From NCBI GenBank assembly GCA_018296165.2, contig JACKQL020000015.1, forward strand, positions 930,001-994,000: a DNA stretch of 64,000 bases, written 5' to 3'. This document shows positions 10,420 to 24,127 of the stretch, in pieces (position 1 is the stretch's first letter; every line of letters starts with the position of its first letter). This stretch comes from Termitomyces sp. T153 (lineage: Eukaryota; Basidiomycota; Agaricomycetes; Agaricales; Lyophyllaceae). Both the position numbers and the translations under genes were made by a program. The notes under the pieces are model-generated. The model was not told the origin of the DNA, did not search any database, and saw nothing but the letters and a program-made list of their open reading frames with translations.

Positions 10420-13400
10420 TCAACCACCCAACCACAGAAGGCGCTTCACTCCATATTCCATCTTCGCGTACACACTTGTCATACGCTGTGCTTCTGCCAA
10501 GCTATAGGAGTATCAGCACTAGAATGCATCATAAGACAATAGATCTCGTACCTGACAACATCCTCTTTCTTCACAAATTCGCCCTGTGCGCCTCCGATAT
10601 CCTCACAAGCTCTCCGTATATTGTCAACGATCATCTCTGCCGCCTCTTGGCAATTGGATGCTGAGCTGAGTTCATCAGCAGCGTCGATGTAGTCCACACT
10701 GCTACCAAAGCTCGACTCCCTTCTTGTTCGGGCGGGATCGATGGGTAGCACCTTAAACGATCCGAACGTCGTATGAGAGCCTGGAGACAATGTTGCATTG
10801 GAGAGCATATTTGATAGTACCGGCACCTTCGTCCGTGAAAGGCCTTGGCTCAGTTTTGACCCTGCGTTGATAACAGATCGGCGTGCTGCTGGTAGGCCAG
10901 CCAATGGTGGAGTGGGGGAAGAGCCAGGAACTTCAAGGCTATTACGAATGGAGTAGCTGGTTACTCGGGTGATTTGGTTGGTGTTACGCCAGGTTATGAC
11001 GAACCCTGCATTTTGAGCAGGATCTCGACTTGCCTCCTCCAAAGGAGAGAGAATGTATACACCTAAACATTACAAGCTGAGCGTTGCGAGACAGTGACCT
11101 CATTACGCACCTTGACTAATGCTCAAGATGTCCTCAAGAGGGACGCGGGTATAAATCTTCACCTTCTCTAGGGTATAATCATAGCTCTGATGAACGGTCA
11201 ACGACGATCTTTCTACAGAACAAAACAATGCTTACAACAATATATAAAGCTTTCGCCGTCTATACAATGTGAATCCCTCGGCAACAGGATTCAACCAACA
11301 AACCAACTCACCAGCAACAGCACCTTCTCTTCAAACTTGTCTCCAATCCTCTTGTTCAACTCCCTGGGAGCAAAGAGCGTCCAGCCAGAAAGAAGCCGTT
11401 CACCTTCAGGCAGGACACGCGACACCGACGTCGCAATCGCTTCAGCTCGTATTTTAGACAGACGGATCAAATCACGAGGGTCCGTAGATTGAAGCTTCAG
11501 TAGGAACTCGGAAAAGACAGAAAGCCTTCGATAGCCGAGAAAAAAATCGATCACTGCTTGCGAGAACCAATCACTAAAAGTCGCTGTATACATTCTAGAA
11601 AGGTTGAAATCAAGGCACGGGGAGACAGTGCATAAATTGGTAGTACCTGGCTAGTGAGTTGACACCATCGTTCAGCATCCCACTCAAATCGCGTCTCCCG
11701 GTCCTAGGAAGTAAGGGGTTGAAAAAGACCACCGATTGAATGTGGTAAGTTCGATTACCTCGTAAAGTCGCCCTGACAGTGACGTGATAGTGACTCAACA
11801 CTCCACATACAAATAGCAGCGTTGCACAAACCTTCAAAGCTGATGTTCCTGCGCTGCGCGAGTTGAGACGCGTGTTCAAGATCTGTGTAGGAACGGCTTA
11901 CTATGCTCTACTAATAGAATCTCCATTGTTCGCCCAGACTGCGATGGTAGCTTGAGCATGGGACCAAGAGACTCAAACAAAGAGCGTACCGTCATTAAAT
12001 ACGATGTCAGTTTCCGTCCGTGTCTCACTTTGGGGGTTCAAAAGAGCTACTGCGCCCAGCTGCTTGTTAAGAACATGGCGTGCAAATGCTGACTGAGATT
12101 ATAGATGAATATCGTACTGTCACCTGCGCTGAAAGTTGGCGTACCTGCACAACATTGGTCCTATCCAAACAGTCTATACAATTCACGCGCCAAACACCCT
12201 TTTGCTGGGACATGATGATATTGTCCGATATCCATAGGTAACTAGATGCATACACTTGTCAAGGAATTCGGAAGAAAGTAGAAGAGAAGTGGATAATACC
12301 CTTGCGTATCAAAGACTTTATCCATAGATTCAACGAGCTTGGAGATGTTCTCATATCTGATCAAACAATGAACAATTGGCCAACCCACAAAATGATGGGA
12401 CAAACTTCATTCCCTTTGTTTCCTCATGGAAGTCATACTCATGATATCTAAAACGGCTATCAGCTGAGAAACAATACAATGAACAAAAAGGTGTACCGTG
12501 CATCCGGAGAGTCCAACTCCTGCATGTAGTGTCTATATGCATCTGTGACTGCTCCCTCCTTTCCATGTTGCTCAGCCAGGTTGAGCAGAGTCTATACAGC
12601 CGTTTCACCACCAACCCAGATGAAGACCAAGAAAAACGAACATGGGGTCCATATAGGGCGACACTTTTGTCAAAATGCCTCCTGAGTACATTCAGGTTCT
12701 GAGCGTGTGTCCTATCAGTCGCTAGTAGTGGCGAAGGCTTCAGTCCATATCCTGTCTGAGTCCAGAACAGTGGTACTGTGACACGCATCAAACATCAAAG
12801 TATCCGACTTGAAAAACAAAAAGAACAAACTCGATCCCCTAAGCTGTACGTAGGCGAATATATTCTCCACCCCCAGGCGCTGCAGATCGTATGTGTATTC
12901 GGAATTGGGCCATCACTACAAACATCTGAGCACGCACATTAACCCTCATTATCGTCTCTGTCTCAACGAAATTGGCTACGTTGGCGTCGTCGTCGATACC
13001 ACGTCGCTGATATCGTAAACCTGCTCTATACCTCGACCGCCGTGAAATAATAACATAATCGACCAACACATCCTCGTCGTGTGTCACCGGATCAGGCGGT
13101 ATAACAAACCGAGCCACTTGATAATATCCTTGCATGATCGGTAACACATACGAATGAAGCTGTTGGACCAATCAAGTACCATTAGCCAGAAACTGCATTT
13201 GCACGACTTACACCCGCATCGACGAACGGTTTCGAGAGCCACTCGTTCCACCAAAACCGCCTGTCAACCCGACGCCAAAGAGGAAGCGTGTGGTTAGGTT
13301 CGCTCATCGCGTTCACTTTCAACCCTTCAACGCCCGACTGAAACGACTCTCTATCCGCCGAAGGAAGCGCATCAAGATCAGCAAGAAGCTCCTTCTGTTT

Positions 13401-14738
13401 ACGCTCTTTCACGATCTGATCCTGCTTACGCTGCAAAGAACGTGTGATATCTTCAAAAAAAAAAAAACCCCAGCAAACTCACTCCATCTCTTCACGCTAT
13501 TCACAAAAACAACAACGGGTACTCACCAAAGTTGTAAGCAAAGTACATCTCACGCTTTGCGAATTCCTTGATACACTCCCGTACGATCTTGGTTTCCAAT
13601 TCCGAGTGCTTCTCTTCAGACGAAGAAGGTGGAGGGGCAGTAGCAGCCAATATATCGTCCAAAACTACAACAGGCTCTGTCTTTCCATCTTCGATGATCC
13701 TATCCAGCGACTCCCCGTCTTCCATCACAGACGAATTTCCAACAAGCGTTCGCTTAGAAAGACGGCTCCAGAACGAGAGTCGGTCCGCCAGAGTATTTGC
13801 CACCGGCGAATGTGCACCACCCTGACCCGACGATGAAAGATCCGAAGAAGACGATCGTGCAGACGATAGTTGTAGCTCTTGGCCGAAAGAAGAAGAAGAA
13901 GAAGAAGAAGAAGACTTCGTCTTGAGTGTAGTATCATTAGAGAATTTCACGCGAGGCGCAGAACGCGGTTGTATTTCCATTTCCGAGTCATCAGATTCAG
14001 GCGACCGAGGTCGTTCCAACGGACCTTCCGTGTTTGAATCCTGCGGGCACGACGATACCGTGTCCAACGTCGTACTCGCCACAACAGAGGAACGCGCTAT
14101 CTGCGAGTTCCTCGAAGCCATACTATTCAGCGTCATCCTCGCCTGATCCTCCACGAGAGGAATCGCCGTGACATCCTTGACATTATACACCGTATGCGAC
14201 TCGTCAATCACTACATTACATAGTTCAGCAGAAATCCAAACATCAAACCAAAAAACAATCAAACTCACCATTCCCCACCTCCACCCTAGAACTAACAACA
14301 ACCAAATAAGAACCTTCACAAATCGCATCTGATCACCCAAAAAAAAAAAAGAAGAAAAAATAAACACGTACAAGAAAACAACTCCAAAACACCAACGATC
14401 CCATAAACGACAACCCCACCCCAATCCCCACCCCCACCCCAATCCTCACCCCTCTCAACCTCCTCAATCCTCACAGGCTTCCCCCACCCAATCCTCACAC
14501 CCGAACCCGCACCCGCACCCGAACCCGCACTCACACTCACACTCTCACCTCCAGCACCTCCACACTGCCGCACAACAAGCCCCTCCCTAGTACCCACCAC
14601 CTCCAAATACTCATACGGACACGGATTCGGTATCGGCGGCACGACATCGGTATCCTTCGACTCAACACCAACCGCGTACGATCCGATCCCCGCTGACGCT
14701 GTCTGCGAAGCCTGGACCTTTGTAAACAATCGCTTCAT
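10420..14738 (-). CDS. SAC-domain phosphoinositide phosphatase (Sac2/INPP5F-like)
   Basis: Many-exon gene; start at 14738 (MKRLFTKVQASQ), last exon 10501-10420 ending KRLLWLGG. The SAC domain is visible piecewise: the substrate-side segment LHSYVLPIMQGYYQ, then VPLFWTQTGYGLKPSP, then the catalytic CX5R(T) motif in WRVNCIDCLDRTNVVQ (about 12,190-12,150). It is followed by TGRRDLSGMLNDGVNSLARYY/MYTATFSDWF, typical of Sac2-type proteins, and a C-terminal region after the SAC domain with GFVITWRNTNQITRVTSYSIRN. An acidic/Ser-rich insert including a poly-Ser run coded by (GAA)n sits in the N-terminal half. There is no 5-phosphatase domain, so it is not a synaptojanin. Expected role: removal of a phosphate from phosphoinositides on endosomal or Golgi membranes. 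Intermediate exon borders were not all resolved. Confidence 0.86.
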
Positions 14739-15188
14739 CGTCCCGAGTCAGTCCACACGGTGGGTGGGTGGGGGAAAGAGGAGAAAGAGAGGAGAAAGAG
14801 AGCGACCGACAACCGACAAGAAAAGCGAGGACTCGGCGTGATCTGATGAATAACCAAATCTATTCTAGCCTATGAAAGCCAACTTGCTTCTTGCATCATC
14901 AAGTATCGATGACGTCATCAAACGCGCGCGCGATCCGATCCCAACAACCACCCCCCACCAAAATCAGTACTTATTCTACGTACATACACAATACTGAAAC
15001 TACCGGGTTCTTTTCTTTTCTTTTTAATCAAAACACCAAAAAAACAACATAGCTTAGATATGTATACGAACGATCTCGAAACCAAAAGGGTAGTAGTCGT
15101 AGAAGATTCAAAAATCAAAAATCAAAAAACCTCCAGAATCAATTCGTGTGTGGTAAAAACGTCCGCTCTGCAAAAACAAAGAAGAGCT
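14739..15188. other. intergenic, SAC gene promoter
   Basis: 450 bp between two minus-strand genes. It contains purine-rich and A-rich runs just upstream of the SAC start and no other feature. Confidence 0.5.
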
Positions 15189-18100
15189 TTACGAAGAAGA
15201 AGGCCTCTGTCCCTGGAAAGAAGCCTGGGTAGTCTGTCCCATACCATTAACCGCCGACGCAGCATTCCCACCCGTAAACCTCGAAAAAAACGTATCCCAC
15301 TGACCTATCAACAACAACATCAACAAAACACACCCAAAAAAAGAAACACAAAAAACCCATACCCCAATCAAACATACTCCCCGGAATCCCCGCCAAAAAC
15401 TCATTATCCGCAATCGCAAACTCCTGCAACGTATTCCCCCCCTGCGGCCCATCCAACACATTCATCACCTGCACATTACCCTGCGGCAGTCCCTGTACAT
15501 TCATAGCAGGGTTCATATTCGAGTAACTGCCCGACCTCCTCGAAAGCGGCGTAAAGTTCACAATAGACGGCGACGTCGGCGATCCGGAACCTATACCCTG
15601 CGGATTACCACCCACCGTCGAACGCAGCGCCGAAGACATCGAAAGACCACGATGCATAGGCGGAACATTCGACGACGTAGGCGGCGACGCGTTTTGTTGG
15701 CCGTCGTTAGGGAGCGGAGGAGCGAACGAGGACGAGGTAGACAGCAAAGACGCGCGGTCACGGTCGTTGATCGACGTAGAAGACACGACGGCTGGCGTCG
15801 CTTCACATTCCGAATCCGGACTGATCACCACACCTGCCGGAACTCCTTGAAAATCACCTTCCCTCGCCGCTTGTCCGGTGGCGATGAACACGCCACCGCC
15901 CGGCCGTGTCGGGTCCTTTTTGTAGTCGAGACCGCTGACCGGCGTTTTGACCGTCACTCCACCTGTCGGATTGAGTGGGGGTGCTTCCATGACTGCAGGA
16001 TGTGGGCCTTGTGTAGCTTCGTACAAAAGTGCGATTATTTCGGCCGTCTTGACAATGTCAATCTTCGTTGAGAACAAGTGATGATGACTGACCTTGCGTC
16101 TCGCAGACATATGGTCAGGCGATATTGATCCTTCCCAGCGTCGTACGGTATCTTTTAATTTGCGTAACTTGGCAGCTGCCTCATCGTCTTTTCGGCGTGC
16201 CCAGGTATGATACTGCAAAATCGTCAGAGCCGAGTTTGTTTGTAATGAGACACTTTTTACCTGAACGAGCGCACAAGAGGTCGCAGCATACGCAACCAAC
16301 AACCACACATCATACAAGTGGTCATTTGCCTCGAGCCAATCTATGGATTCTCCCGTCAAGGCGACAAGCTTGCTCCATTGTTCGACCGTCAGCCCGAATT
16401 TGAGGTGCGCAGGACAAGTATAGCTGATTCGCATAAACACACGCCAGAACATCATGCACACACAAGAATAAAGCAAATGCAACAGTCCTAATTTTGGGAT
16501 GTTAGAACTGGAGCGATTGGCTGGTTGGAGCTTACCTGGGTTTCGGGGGGTCTCGGGTCCCCGAAACTTGAGGTGTTCGGGAAGGGCTGCCTTCCAGGCT
16601 TCCATGTCGCCCAAAAGAGAATAGAGCATTTCGTCTGTAGTGAATGCCAGACCCGAGGGGCTAAGGATGTCGTCAGAGACGGTCGCGGGTGACAGGGACA
16701 ATCATTACCTATAAATGGTCTTCAGGACACGGCCGAGGATGACGCTGAGGCGAACAAGCTCGTCGATGTAGAGCTCGTTGGGGTCACCAGATGAAGGCAA
16801 GCGCACGTCGCAGTCTTGCACGTCAATCATGGAAGGATGCCCATAAGTCAGACTGATCCTGTGAAAGATGAAAAACATGAGAGACGGTGGAAAAAGGCCA
16901 CTTTACCATCGATCACTGATGAGACAAGCACCCCAGAGTCTTCGCCTCAACTCTATATTTTGTTTGACCGACTCTGCGCGGTGGAGGCCAAGGTCTTGTG
17001 CCTAGACGGACTCAGAGGGCGAGACGGGGGAATAAGTGGGACACTCACCATGCGGATGGCGGTCCCCAGACGGAGCCACAGGGCGGACAGGGCATTAGGG
17101 ACAAACTGAGAATGACAGTCGCCGGTCATGCAGAGAATCAAAAGTGCCTGTACGTTGGCGATGGAGGCTGTGGAGAGGACGTCATCGGACTTGATGATGG
17201 AGTTGACCTCGAAGCGGATGGAGTCAAAGACCATCTGGGGCACTTGCCTGCGGGCGGCAGCGACGAGACACATGGAGTAGAGCAAGATGGGCGGGGGACT
17301 GGGGGTGGCGAGGAACTCTGCCTTTGTGACGACGGGGAGGAGGGGCGCGACGTCTGTAAAGTAGGCATTGATGAGCTGCTCGATTGTCTCGCGCTCGATG
17401 GTGAGGGCGGTGGGCTTGGAGTGGGCGGAGTCGTCGAGGGTGGGCTTGCGGACGGTGATGAGGCCATCGCCGGACTTGCTGACCTCGAGGGAGTAGTTGT
17501 TGCGGGCGTCGTAAGTTTCGTAGATGCGGGAGGAGATGGAAGCTTGAGAGTGCAAAAGGTGGGCAGCAGAGGTGGGTCCTAAGTGGTCATATGAGACTGC
17601 TCCGCGGGGGGGGCCGGGGGACGTACCATAGACGCTTGTGTCTGGGGCGGGCGGGGGCTGGGTGCGGTCCTTGTCTGGCTGGTTGTCTTCCTCGAGCTTC
17701 TTTTTGCGGAAGCGGGTCTCTGTGATGGGGAGGAAGAAGGTGCACTCAAAGGCGTACTGCTTGCAGTGCTGGCAGATGGGGGGGTCCTGGGGGGGTGTGA
17801 GCACGTGCGGGGGCGAGAGGCGAGTACATACCGCGTCTGGGAGAATGTCGCAGCGGATCTTGCGGCTGCGGCACGAGTCACACGCGCGCTGCTGGAGGGG
17901 GGTGAGCGCGGCACAGAAAGCGGGCAGACGCGTACGGTTTTGGTGCGCTTCTTGATGTCGAGGACGTGGCGGCGGTCGTCGTCGTCGTCGCGGGGGGCGT
18001 CGGCCTTGCGCTTGCGCTTGAGGGACGGGGGGGACGCGGGGGCGGCGGGGGTGCGGGGCGGGGCGTACATCATCATCTGGGGGTACTGGTACGGCGGGTA

Positions 18101-18374
18101 GTAGTGCATGGGGTACGGGTACTGCTGGGGCGGGGACTGCGGCGGGTACGGCTGGTACGGGTACGGGTTCATCGCGTACGGCGGGAAGGCGGGGCGCGGC
18201 GGCGCTGGGGCACATCGTCAGCAGGCGCCGGCAGCACAGACGGCACTCACGCGACGCAGCTTTCTTCGGCCGGGGCTTCTTGGGCGCCGCACTCGGCGGC
18301 TTGGGCGGCGGCGGCGGCGGCTCTTGCGGCAGCGGCTGGCTCGTCGCTCGAGGGGCCCCGGGAGGACTCGTCAT
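15189..18374 (-). CDS. Zn2Cys6 fungal transcription factor with fungal-specific middle domain
   Basis: Nuclear regulator of the Gal4/XlnR type. Start at 18374 (MTSPPGAPRATSQPLP). The N-terminus is Pro/Tyr-rich and is followed by a basic KRKRKAD stretch. The zinc cluster ACDSCRSRKIRC ... CQHCKQYAFEC is split by an intron near 17,830-17,780. The fungal-specific domain follows: ERETIEQLINAYFTDVAPLLPVV, then CMTGDCHSQFVPNALSALWLRL, AQDLGLHRAES read across an intron, ELRRRLWGACLISDRW, and LSVILGRVLKTIYS near 16,740. The tail from about 16,000 to 15,189 is Ser/Gly/Asn-rich and ends GQRPSSS. It resembles xylanolytic-activator-type regulators, but the target pathway cannot be inferred because no metabolic cluster is adjacent. 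Confidence 0.88.
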
Positions 18375-19394
18375 TTTCAAATCGGGATCCCTCCGGTGTT
18401 ATAACTTTTGTCTTTTCCGCTCAGCCGGATCTTGCCTCGATTCCTGCCTCAACCTGCCTCGTCGTGTCAGTCTCCCGTCTTGCCCCACGCCGCGACGCAC
18501 CTCTGCCTGTCTGGCGCCTCTTGTCCCTGGCCGCCACGATGCCGCCCGCGACAACCCCCAGCCACGCCGCGTCCTCACTTCAATCCCCGCTTCACACTCC
18601 GCCCCAGCGAATGTTTCGCACCTGTGGCGACATGTCTCGGGCCCGCACACCCGATTACTCAGGCTTCTTTACGCGACAACCCACGCCGACGCCCCAAAAT
18701 AGTATTCTATCAGAATCCGAAGAAGCATGACGGACAAATTAACTCTCTCGAAACTACCCCCTTGGAGCGCCACTCTACATTACTATTATAGACGGCCTCC
18801 ATTTACATAAAAGCCACTCCCGGGCTGCATTCTCAAAAGCCTACATACAGAGTCCAAGGCCACACACCAATCTCCTAATGCCAAGAGCGCCTTCCTTCCA
18901 CGTACACACTCCTCCTACCACCAACAACTTGGACTTACCATACCACCTGTCAAATAAACTTCCCAAACACCCCAAACACAAACGGCATACCCACCCTCCG
19001 ACTCGGGGGGGAGGGGCTTACAACTACGCGCGGGGGCGTGGAAACTTACTTCCGCATAAACCACCTCCATCAATAAACTGAATTGAAATTGTCATTTAGT
19101 GCTCCAACACGCTGCAAGAAAACCACATGGACACCTTCAGGCTATTTAAATATACATAAACCCCACGCCTGTTCTCCGCCACACGAAATTCAATTCCGGT
19201 CCGAGAACTATATATCAATTTTCACCAAAATACATTTATTCCAACTAAGATTTTTCGCAAAAGATCAGGTATGTAGGGAACGTGTGGCGTGACCAATACA
19301 ATAATAATAAAATCAAAAGAGTGAGAGTGAACGTGAGATACCGCTGTAGAATTTTTAATAGCAACCAACCAAGCATGGGAACAACGCCCCACGC
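18375..19394. other. intergenic, CpG-rich promoter of the zinc-cluster gene
   Basis: 1.02 kb between the start of the transcription factor and the 3' end of the palmitoyltransferase. The first 350 bp are strongly C- and CpG-rich and give several overlapping open frames with no protein character. The rest is AT-richer, with no repeat. Confidence 0.5.
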
Positions 19395-21449
19395 TTACTC
19401 GGCCGCTCCACCCATCCCCGGGTTCACCTTCCGCAGGTCTTCCGTCGCGACCTCATGTGCCCGTATCCACGAGTATCCCCGCGGACGACACAAAACAGCA
19501 GCAACATTCCGTCCCCACGACCCATACGTGAACGGATTAGAAGGCTTCGGCATCCCAGGTATAGCAACCGCCTTGTGCGCCTGGTTCCTAATCTGCAGAA
19601 AAACAAACGAACAATCATAACATCAACAGCCGTGAGAGTACACTACGGAATCACTCACCATCTCGATGGTAGTCACATTAAGTAACAAAAGACGTGCGTG
19701 ATATGTCAACAGCGCGCCTACGGGCAAGATCACAATTATACTTAGGCAAAACGCAACTGCACTCCCAACCCCCTTACGATCGCCAAGTGCATGTCTAAAA
19801 CCCGGAGTCTGCTCCGACAAATTCGGTAGAGTCGCGAGCAGCCACAGATGTAACGCGCTCGTTATAATGATAAGTACCAAAGTGATGACCTAGTAAACGC
19901 GTCAGCACCTCGAACCTGGAAATCGGTGACAAGGCAACAAACAGCAGCGCAGAGCAGTGCAAAGAACGTCGTATAATTCCGTCGTCCTATACAATTATTC
20001 ACCCACTGACAATGATGGTCACATCCATCAACACAATTATCACACTACGAATCAATAAACCATCTGTACCCATGCAAAATCGCAATACGAACCATTTTAC
20101 AATGACTGGACCGTGGTGGCCGATACATCTTGCACGTCGGACAATACTTAACTCGCACGCTTTCACAAAAAAGGGAAATTAAAACACTAAACCCTCAACG
20201 ACAAAAAAACCGCGACTCACACATCTTCGCGAACTCTAAGATCCCTAGGCATCGGTACACGCACGTCCCCATCTGACGGTGTCGTTGTGGGATACGGCGG
20301 GTCAAGATCAAGCCCTCGCGGAAGAATCCCAGGATCAGTCGTAGCCGTGCTCACCATCGCACTAAACACAAGTGCTGCAAGATATGCACCGACAATAACT
20401 ACAGCTTTGCTTCCGCCGGACTGATGCCACCAGAAGACGCACGTGGTGCTAAACCAAAGTCCAGCAAGACCAATAGCTATCGAAAGGCAAATAATAAACG
20501 CGAACGGCGTATCTCCTCCTGTGAGGAGATGACCCGAGAGGAAAAAGCGATTGCGTGAGGAATGGAGAGTGTAATTGCGGATGGGCTTGGAGGAACCGGG
20601 TTTGAGGCGGGGCATGTGTGATAGAGGGTATATGGAGCCAGGACTAGGCGTTGGTGGGGTGGGAATGAACGAGCGTGGTAGGGTAGGAGTAGAGGGCCTA
20701 ACCGAAGCCAAAGACGAATGCGACGGCGCAGGAGAATGGGCTCGCAGCGTACGATCGCTATAGAAACGTACAGAAGAGTCATGATGATGAGATTTCGTGG
20801 GTGTCCCGACAATCTCCTCGTCAAACGGTAAATTATCACGATTGCGAATGGAATCGAGGCTGAGGCGGTTACTAAAGGAGAGGCCAAAGACGCGATCGAG
20901 GCTCGTACGCACGCGACCAGCAGTTGATTTTCTGGGAGACGCAGGGTTATTAGACAGAACAGAGGGTTTCCGCGTGTGGCTTGATCCGCTGATAGGCAAA
21001 AGTGGTTCATGGCTTTGTTTACTGCGTTTACTCGAAAACTGCATCTGCATGCTTGAAGGATCATCATGAGTATCAGCTTTTGTATCATGATCATCAAAAG
21101 AGGCATGGTCATGGGAACGCCGTCTGCTCTGCTCTTGCGCATGGGTCGAGGAATGGAGAGGGGCGAGGGGATAGTTATCTTCAGTGTCTGGCTCTTCGAT
21201 GCGAAGGGACGGCTGAGGCGAGTATTGTTGTTGTTGGGTTGGTCGGGCAGGGCGGAAGAATAACGACGAGGGCTGGATACCACCTGCATGTGTCGAGCTA
21301 GGGAGATTGGGAGGGGAATGTGGAGCATGGAGACGAGTTGGAGGGGACATGGGCGTCTGGGCTGGGGTTGTCGGTGTCGCAGACGTCGTACTCAGCAAAG
21401 GCAGTACCGCCAATGAACTCTGTTCATCGTGTTTCGTCGATGAATTCAT
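19395..21449 (-). CDS. DHHC palmitoyltransferase, Erf2-like
   Basis: S-acyltransferase of ER/Golgi membranes. The start at 21449 ([12 protein letters not shown]) is the first Met of the conserved reading; the frame is open back to 21644, so the start is uncertain. A ~280-residue Ser/Pro/His-rich cytosolic N-terminus precedes two helices ([18 protein letters not shown] and [17 protein letters not shown]), then the [10 protein letters not shown] motif. The Cys-rich domain follows over three exons: [20 protein letters not shown], then [20 protein letters not shown] with the catalytic DHHC near 20,030, and RRNYTTFF. Two further helices and the TTIE motif follow, and the C-terminus has [16 protein letters not shown] and ends [10 protein letters not shown]. 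Four helices with DHHC between pairs and the TTxE motif fit Erf2. Confidence 0.9.
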
Positions 21450-21940
21450 TGTGCTGGACCAGCATTGATGGTGATGATGGCAGGCAAAGTGCTGTTGGCC
21501 AACACGTGTGGTTCCAAGTTTGGAAAAAATCAAACTCCGTGCGTCAGATGTAAGGCTATCCAGAGTTATTATGTCGAGCCAAGTAGAACACGAAACAGAA
21601 GACTCAAGACGCGATGACACGTCCATGAATACTACGAGACGCACTAGACCTTGTCTTTGTCAGTACGAGGGTAACGAATTCTGCTAGTTTCATTCCCCAA
21701 CCCTGGCGATATTGTCAAATGTGTTGCGCCACATCGAAAGTAATTGTTGAGAAGGTTCATTCAAGCAATGATCATGGTATGTGTATATACCAAACCCTTA
21801 GCAGCCACATCGCTCAGAATAAAAGCATGATGATGATCCTCGTTCTATCTAAGATGTTAGTCGTATATGTATGTCCATATGTAGGGATAGTCCGCTGATA
21901 GGTGTAAATGTACCGACTTGATAGGTGTAATATACTGAGC
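21450..21940. other. intergenic
   Basis: 490 bp; an open frame continues in part of it from the palmitoyltransferase, but no conserved protein is seen. It contains the 5' flank of that gene and the 3' flank of the peroxidase. Confidence 0.45.
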
Positions 21941-24127
21941 TCAGAATGCTGCGACCAACGCGCCTGCCACAAGAATAATGCAGCCAACAAAGTGCGTCAT
22001 GAACACATCAACGAGCCTCGTGGCTGAATTGGGTGATGACGACTGCAATGACTTCGAGTTCGTCACATTCGTAGGAGCGACATAGGGTGTATTGTCGAGC
22101 TGAGATACCTGTTTGAAATCCTCCGTGTAAATCGTCCCGTTTGACAAGAGACTATGTATATCAAGCGTCAGTTGAAATCCCGAGTCCTGGATGACTCCGG
22201 TAAAGAAGCTGTATCCCTGGGTTGGTGTGATAGATGTGTTGAGTTTAAGGTCGACGGTCGTATTCAGTAATGTGCCGAATCCACTGATAGCAACGTCTAG
22301 AGCGTCCATGTAGACTCTGGAAGGGTTACTACCGTCCCGAACCTGTCGAAATAACGTTGTCAGATAACGAAAGTAAGAACTGTCACGAAGCAACTCACGG
22401 CAGCAACGATGGTATACTGATTTACAAGTCCAGTGATAGGTGAACCACCTCCACGCGCCACTAAGCTCGAATTTTGAACAAGGGTATTGTGGCTGAGAGT
22501 CGGTACAAAGAGCACTTGATCCTGGATTACAGGATAACCGTCACCACCATTCTGGTAGATCGTTGGATTGCTGCCGTCTTTCTCATCCACTGTAAACTCA
22601 AACTTCGATATTGAAGCGTTGGAGTCGATAGGCACAACGAAGTTGTAGTTGATAAAGGTAAATCCTTGATTTTGTGAGATGGGCGAAAGGTTGGGCTGTT
22701 CTTGGGTGGTCGTGGCAGGAAGGGCTTGTCGTGTCTCGCCGTTGCAGTTCTGATTTGTCCCGTAGCGGTCACACCACGACATTGTGACGACACGGTTCTT
22801 GTTGACGGTGGCGGTGATATTTTGTTGCAGCTAACATACAAGGTAAGCCGATTGTAGAAACAAAACGAATTTACGTTACACGGAAAGAGGCCTTGAAAAC
22901 AAATGTACCCTTTTCAAAGGTGAGCTGGACATCGTGAACCTTGGCAGGGATGACTTGGATCTCGTCTGTCAGAGTGATCCCGTGGGCTACCGTATTGACC
23001 ATTCGCTCCAATATGTTTTGGCAGGTAGATGCGAATGTATCAGACGATGACAGACTTTCAAACGAAATCATTTGACCTCTCAATCGGACGACACAAGACA
23101 AAAGGCCTACCTGCGCATGGTAACATTGCCGTCTGCAGAAAATATTCTCAAATCGGAGGTCATAGTTGCGTTTGAGTCTACCACTAAAGGATTCAACGTT
23201 GTCCCATCAAGATATTGCGTCACTCTAAGCGTAAACGAACTTTGTCAGGCCATGACAGAGACGAAGAGGTATGCGACTAACACTTTGTCGTCAAACGACT
23301 GTGTGGTCGTGTCAAAGTTGTGGAAGACAGGCTCCGATGAACTGGAGTTCGGAGGAACAAGGTCTGGGAAATCGGTACTTCGTACGCCGCCCATAGTATG
23401 TCCACAGGCCGTGAGTTGAATCATCTCGGCGGTGGTAAAGCCCTGGCGCGCGAACATGCCGATGTGTGTTTGGAGGTTCTCTTGAGGTTGGGGAACACCG
23501 AAGGGACCCGCTTGCCACACATCGACGCGACCACCGCGGTAAGGTATTCTAGGTCCTCCGCATGTTGAAACTGCGAATACAGCTGCGATAGCTATGATAT
23601 CCGCTCCTGATGAACGAGAGGTCAGTCGAGGCTGTATGGCCCGGTTGTGCGATAGACTAACTCGAGACGTATTTGTTTGGATAAACTTGGAAGTCAGACA
23701 GAGTGGAGGTGAATCCTGCACCAAAGTTCTTTAGCAGAATAAGTGATTATGCACTATACGGCTCGTGTTACACACCTCCGCTCGGTCAAGCTCATAAGCG
23801 ATAGATCCGTCGAGACCTCCGGTACCATTCGATGCGTCGTGTGTTGCCATATCATGAAAGGCCTAGATTAAGTGTCTAGAGGGTTTAAAGGGTATGAAGA
23901 CAGCATTTGCGCACAAAACGAAGCCATTCAGCAGCAATGGAGGCATTGGTGTCCATCCTGAATTTACAAGGATGCACGATGGACGAGAGACTGGAGCCGT
24001 CCCCTCTGCGACCCTCGTATAATAGCTGCTCGAGAACGTCATATTGTGGTGAAGGCCAGGTGTAGTCTGCTAGACATGTTGCGACAATGCTGAGTAGGAA
24101 AGTGGAGCGGAAAGGAGAGTGGAACAT
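21941..24127 (-). CDS. secreted heme peroxidase with long C-terminal extension and GPI-like tail
   Basis: Plant/fungal-type (PF00141) peroxidase. A signal peptide (MFHSPFRSTFLLSIVATCLA) starts at 24127. The distal site is seen across an intron as WLRF|AFHDMATHD, keeping the Arg and His. The proximal His is in LTACGHTMGGVRS, in the exon that begins with GADIIAIAAVFAVSTCGGP. After about 300 residues of peroxidase domain there is a ~350-residue extension, Asn/Thr-rich with many N-X-S/T sequons, holding CDRYGTNQNCNGETRQ. The protein ends in a Ser/Asn stretch plus a hydrophobic tail (GCIILVAGALVAAF), as in GPI-anchored proteins. Ligninolytic Trp/Mn-binding residues could not be confirmed. Oxidation of extracellular substrates or cell-wall compounds is an inference. 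Confidence 0.85.

Noticed and set aside
14316..14442. Hydrophobic frames near the SAC gene start (poly-Phe/Leu)
   Set aside because: They read through an A-rich intron between the first two SAC exons.
17966..18730. Long plus-strand frames over the transcription factor start
   Set aside because: Arg/Gly/Ala-rich shadows of a GC-rich coding exon and promoter; the minus strand explains the sequence.
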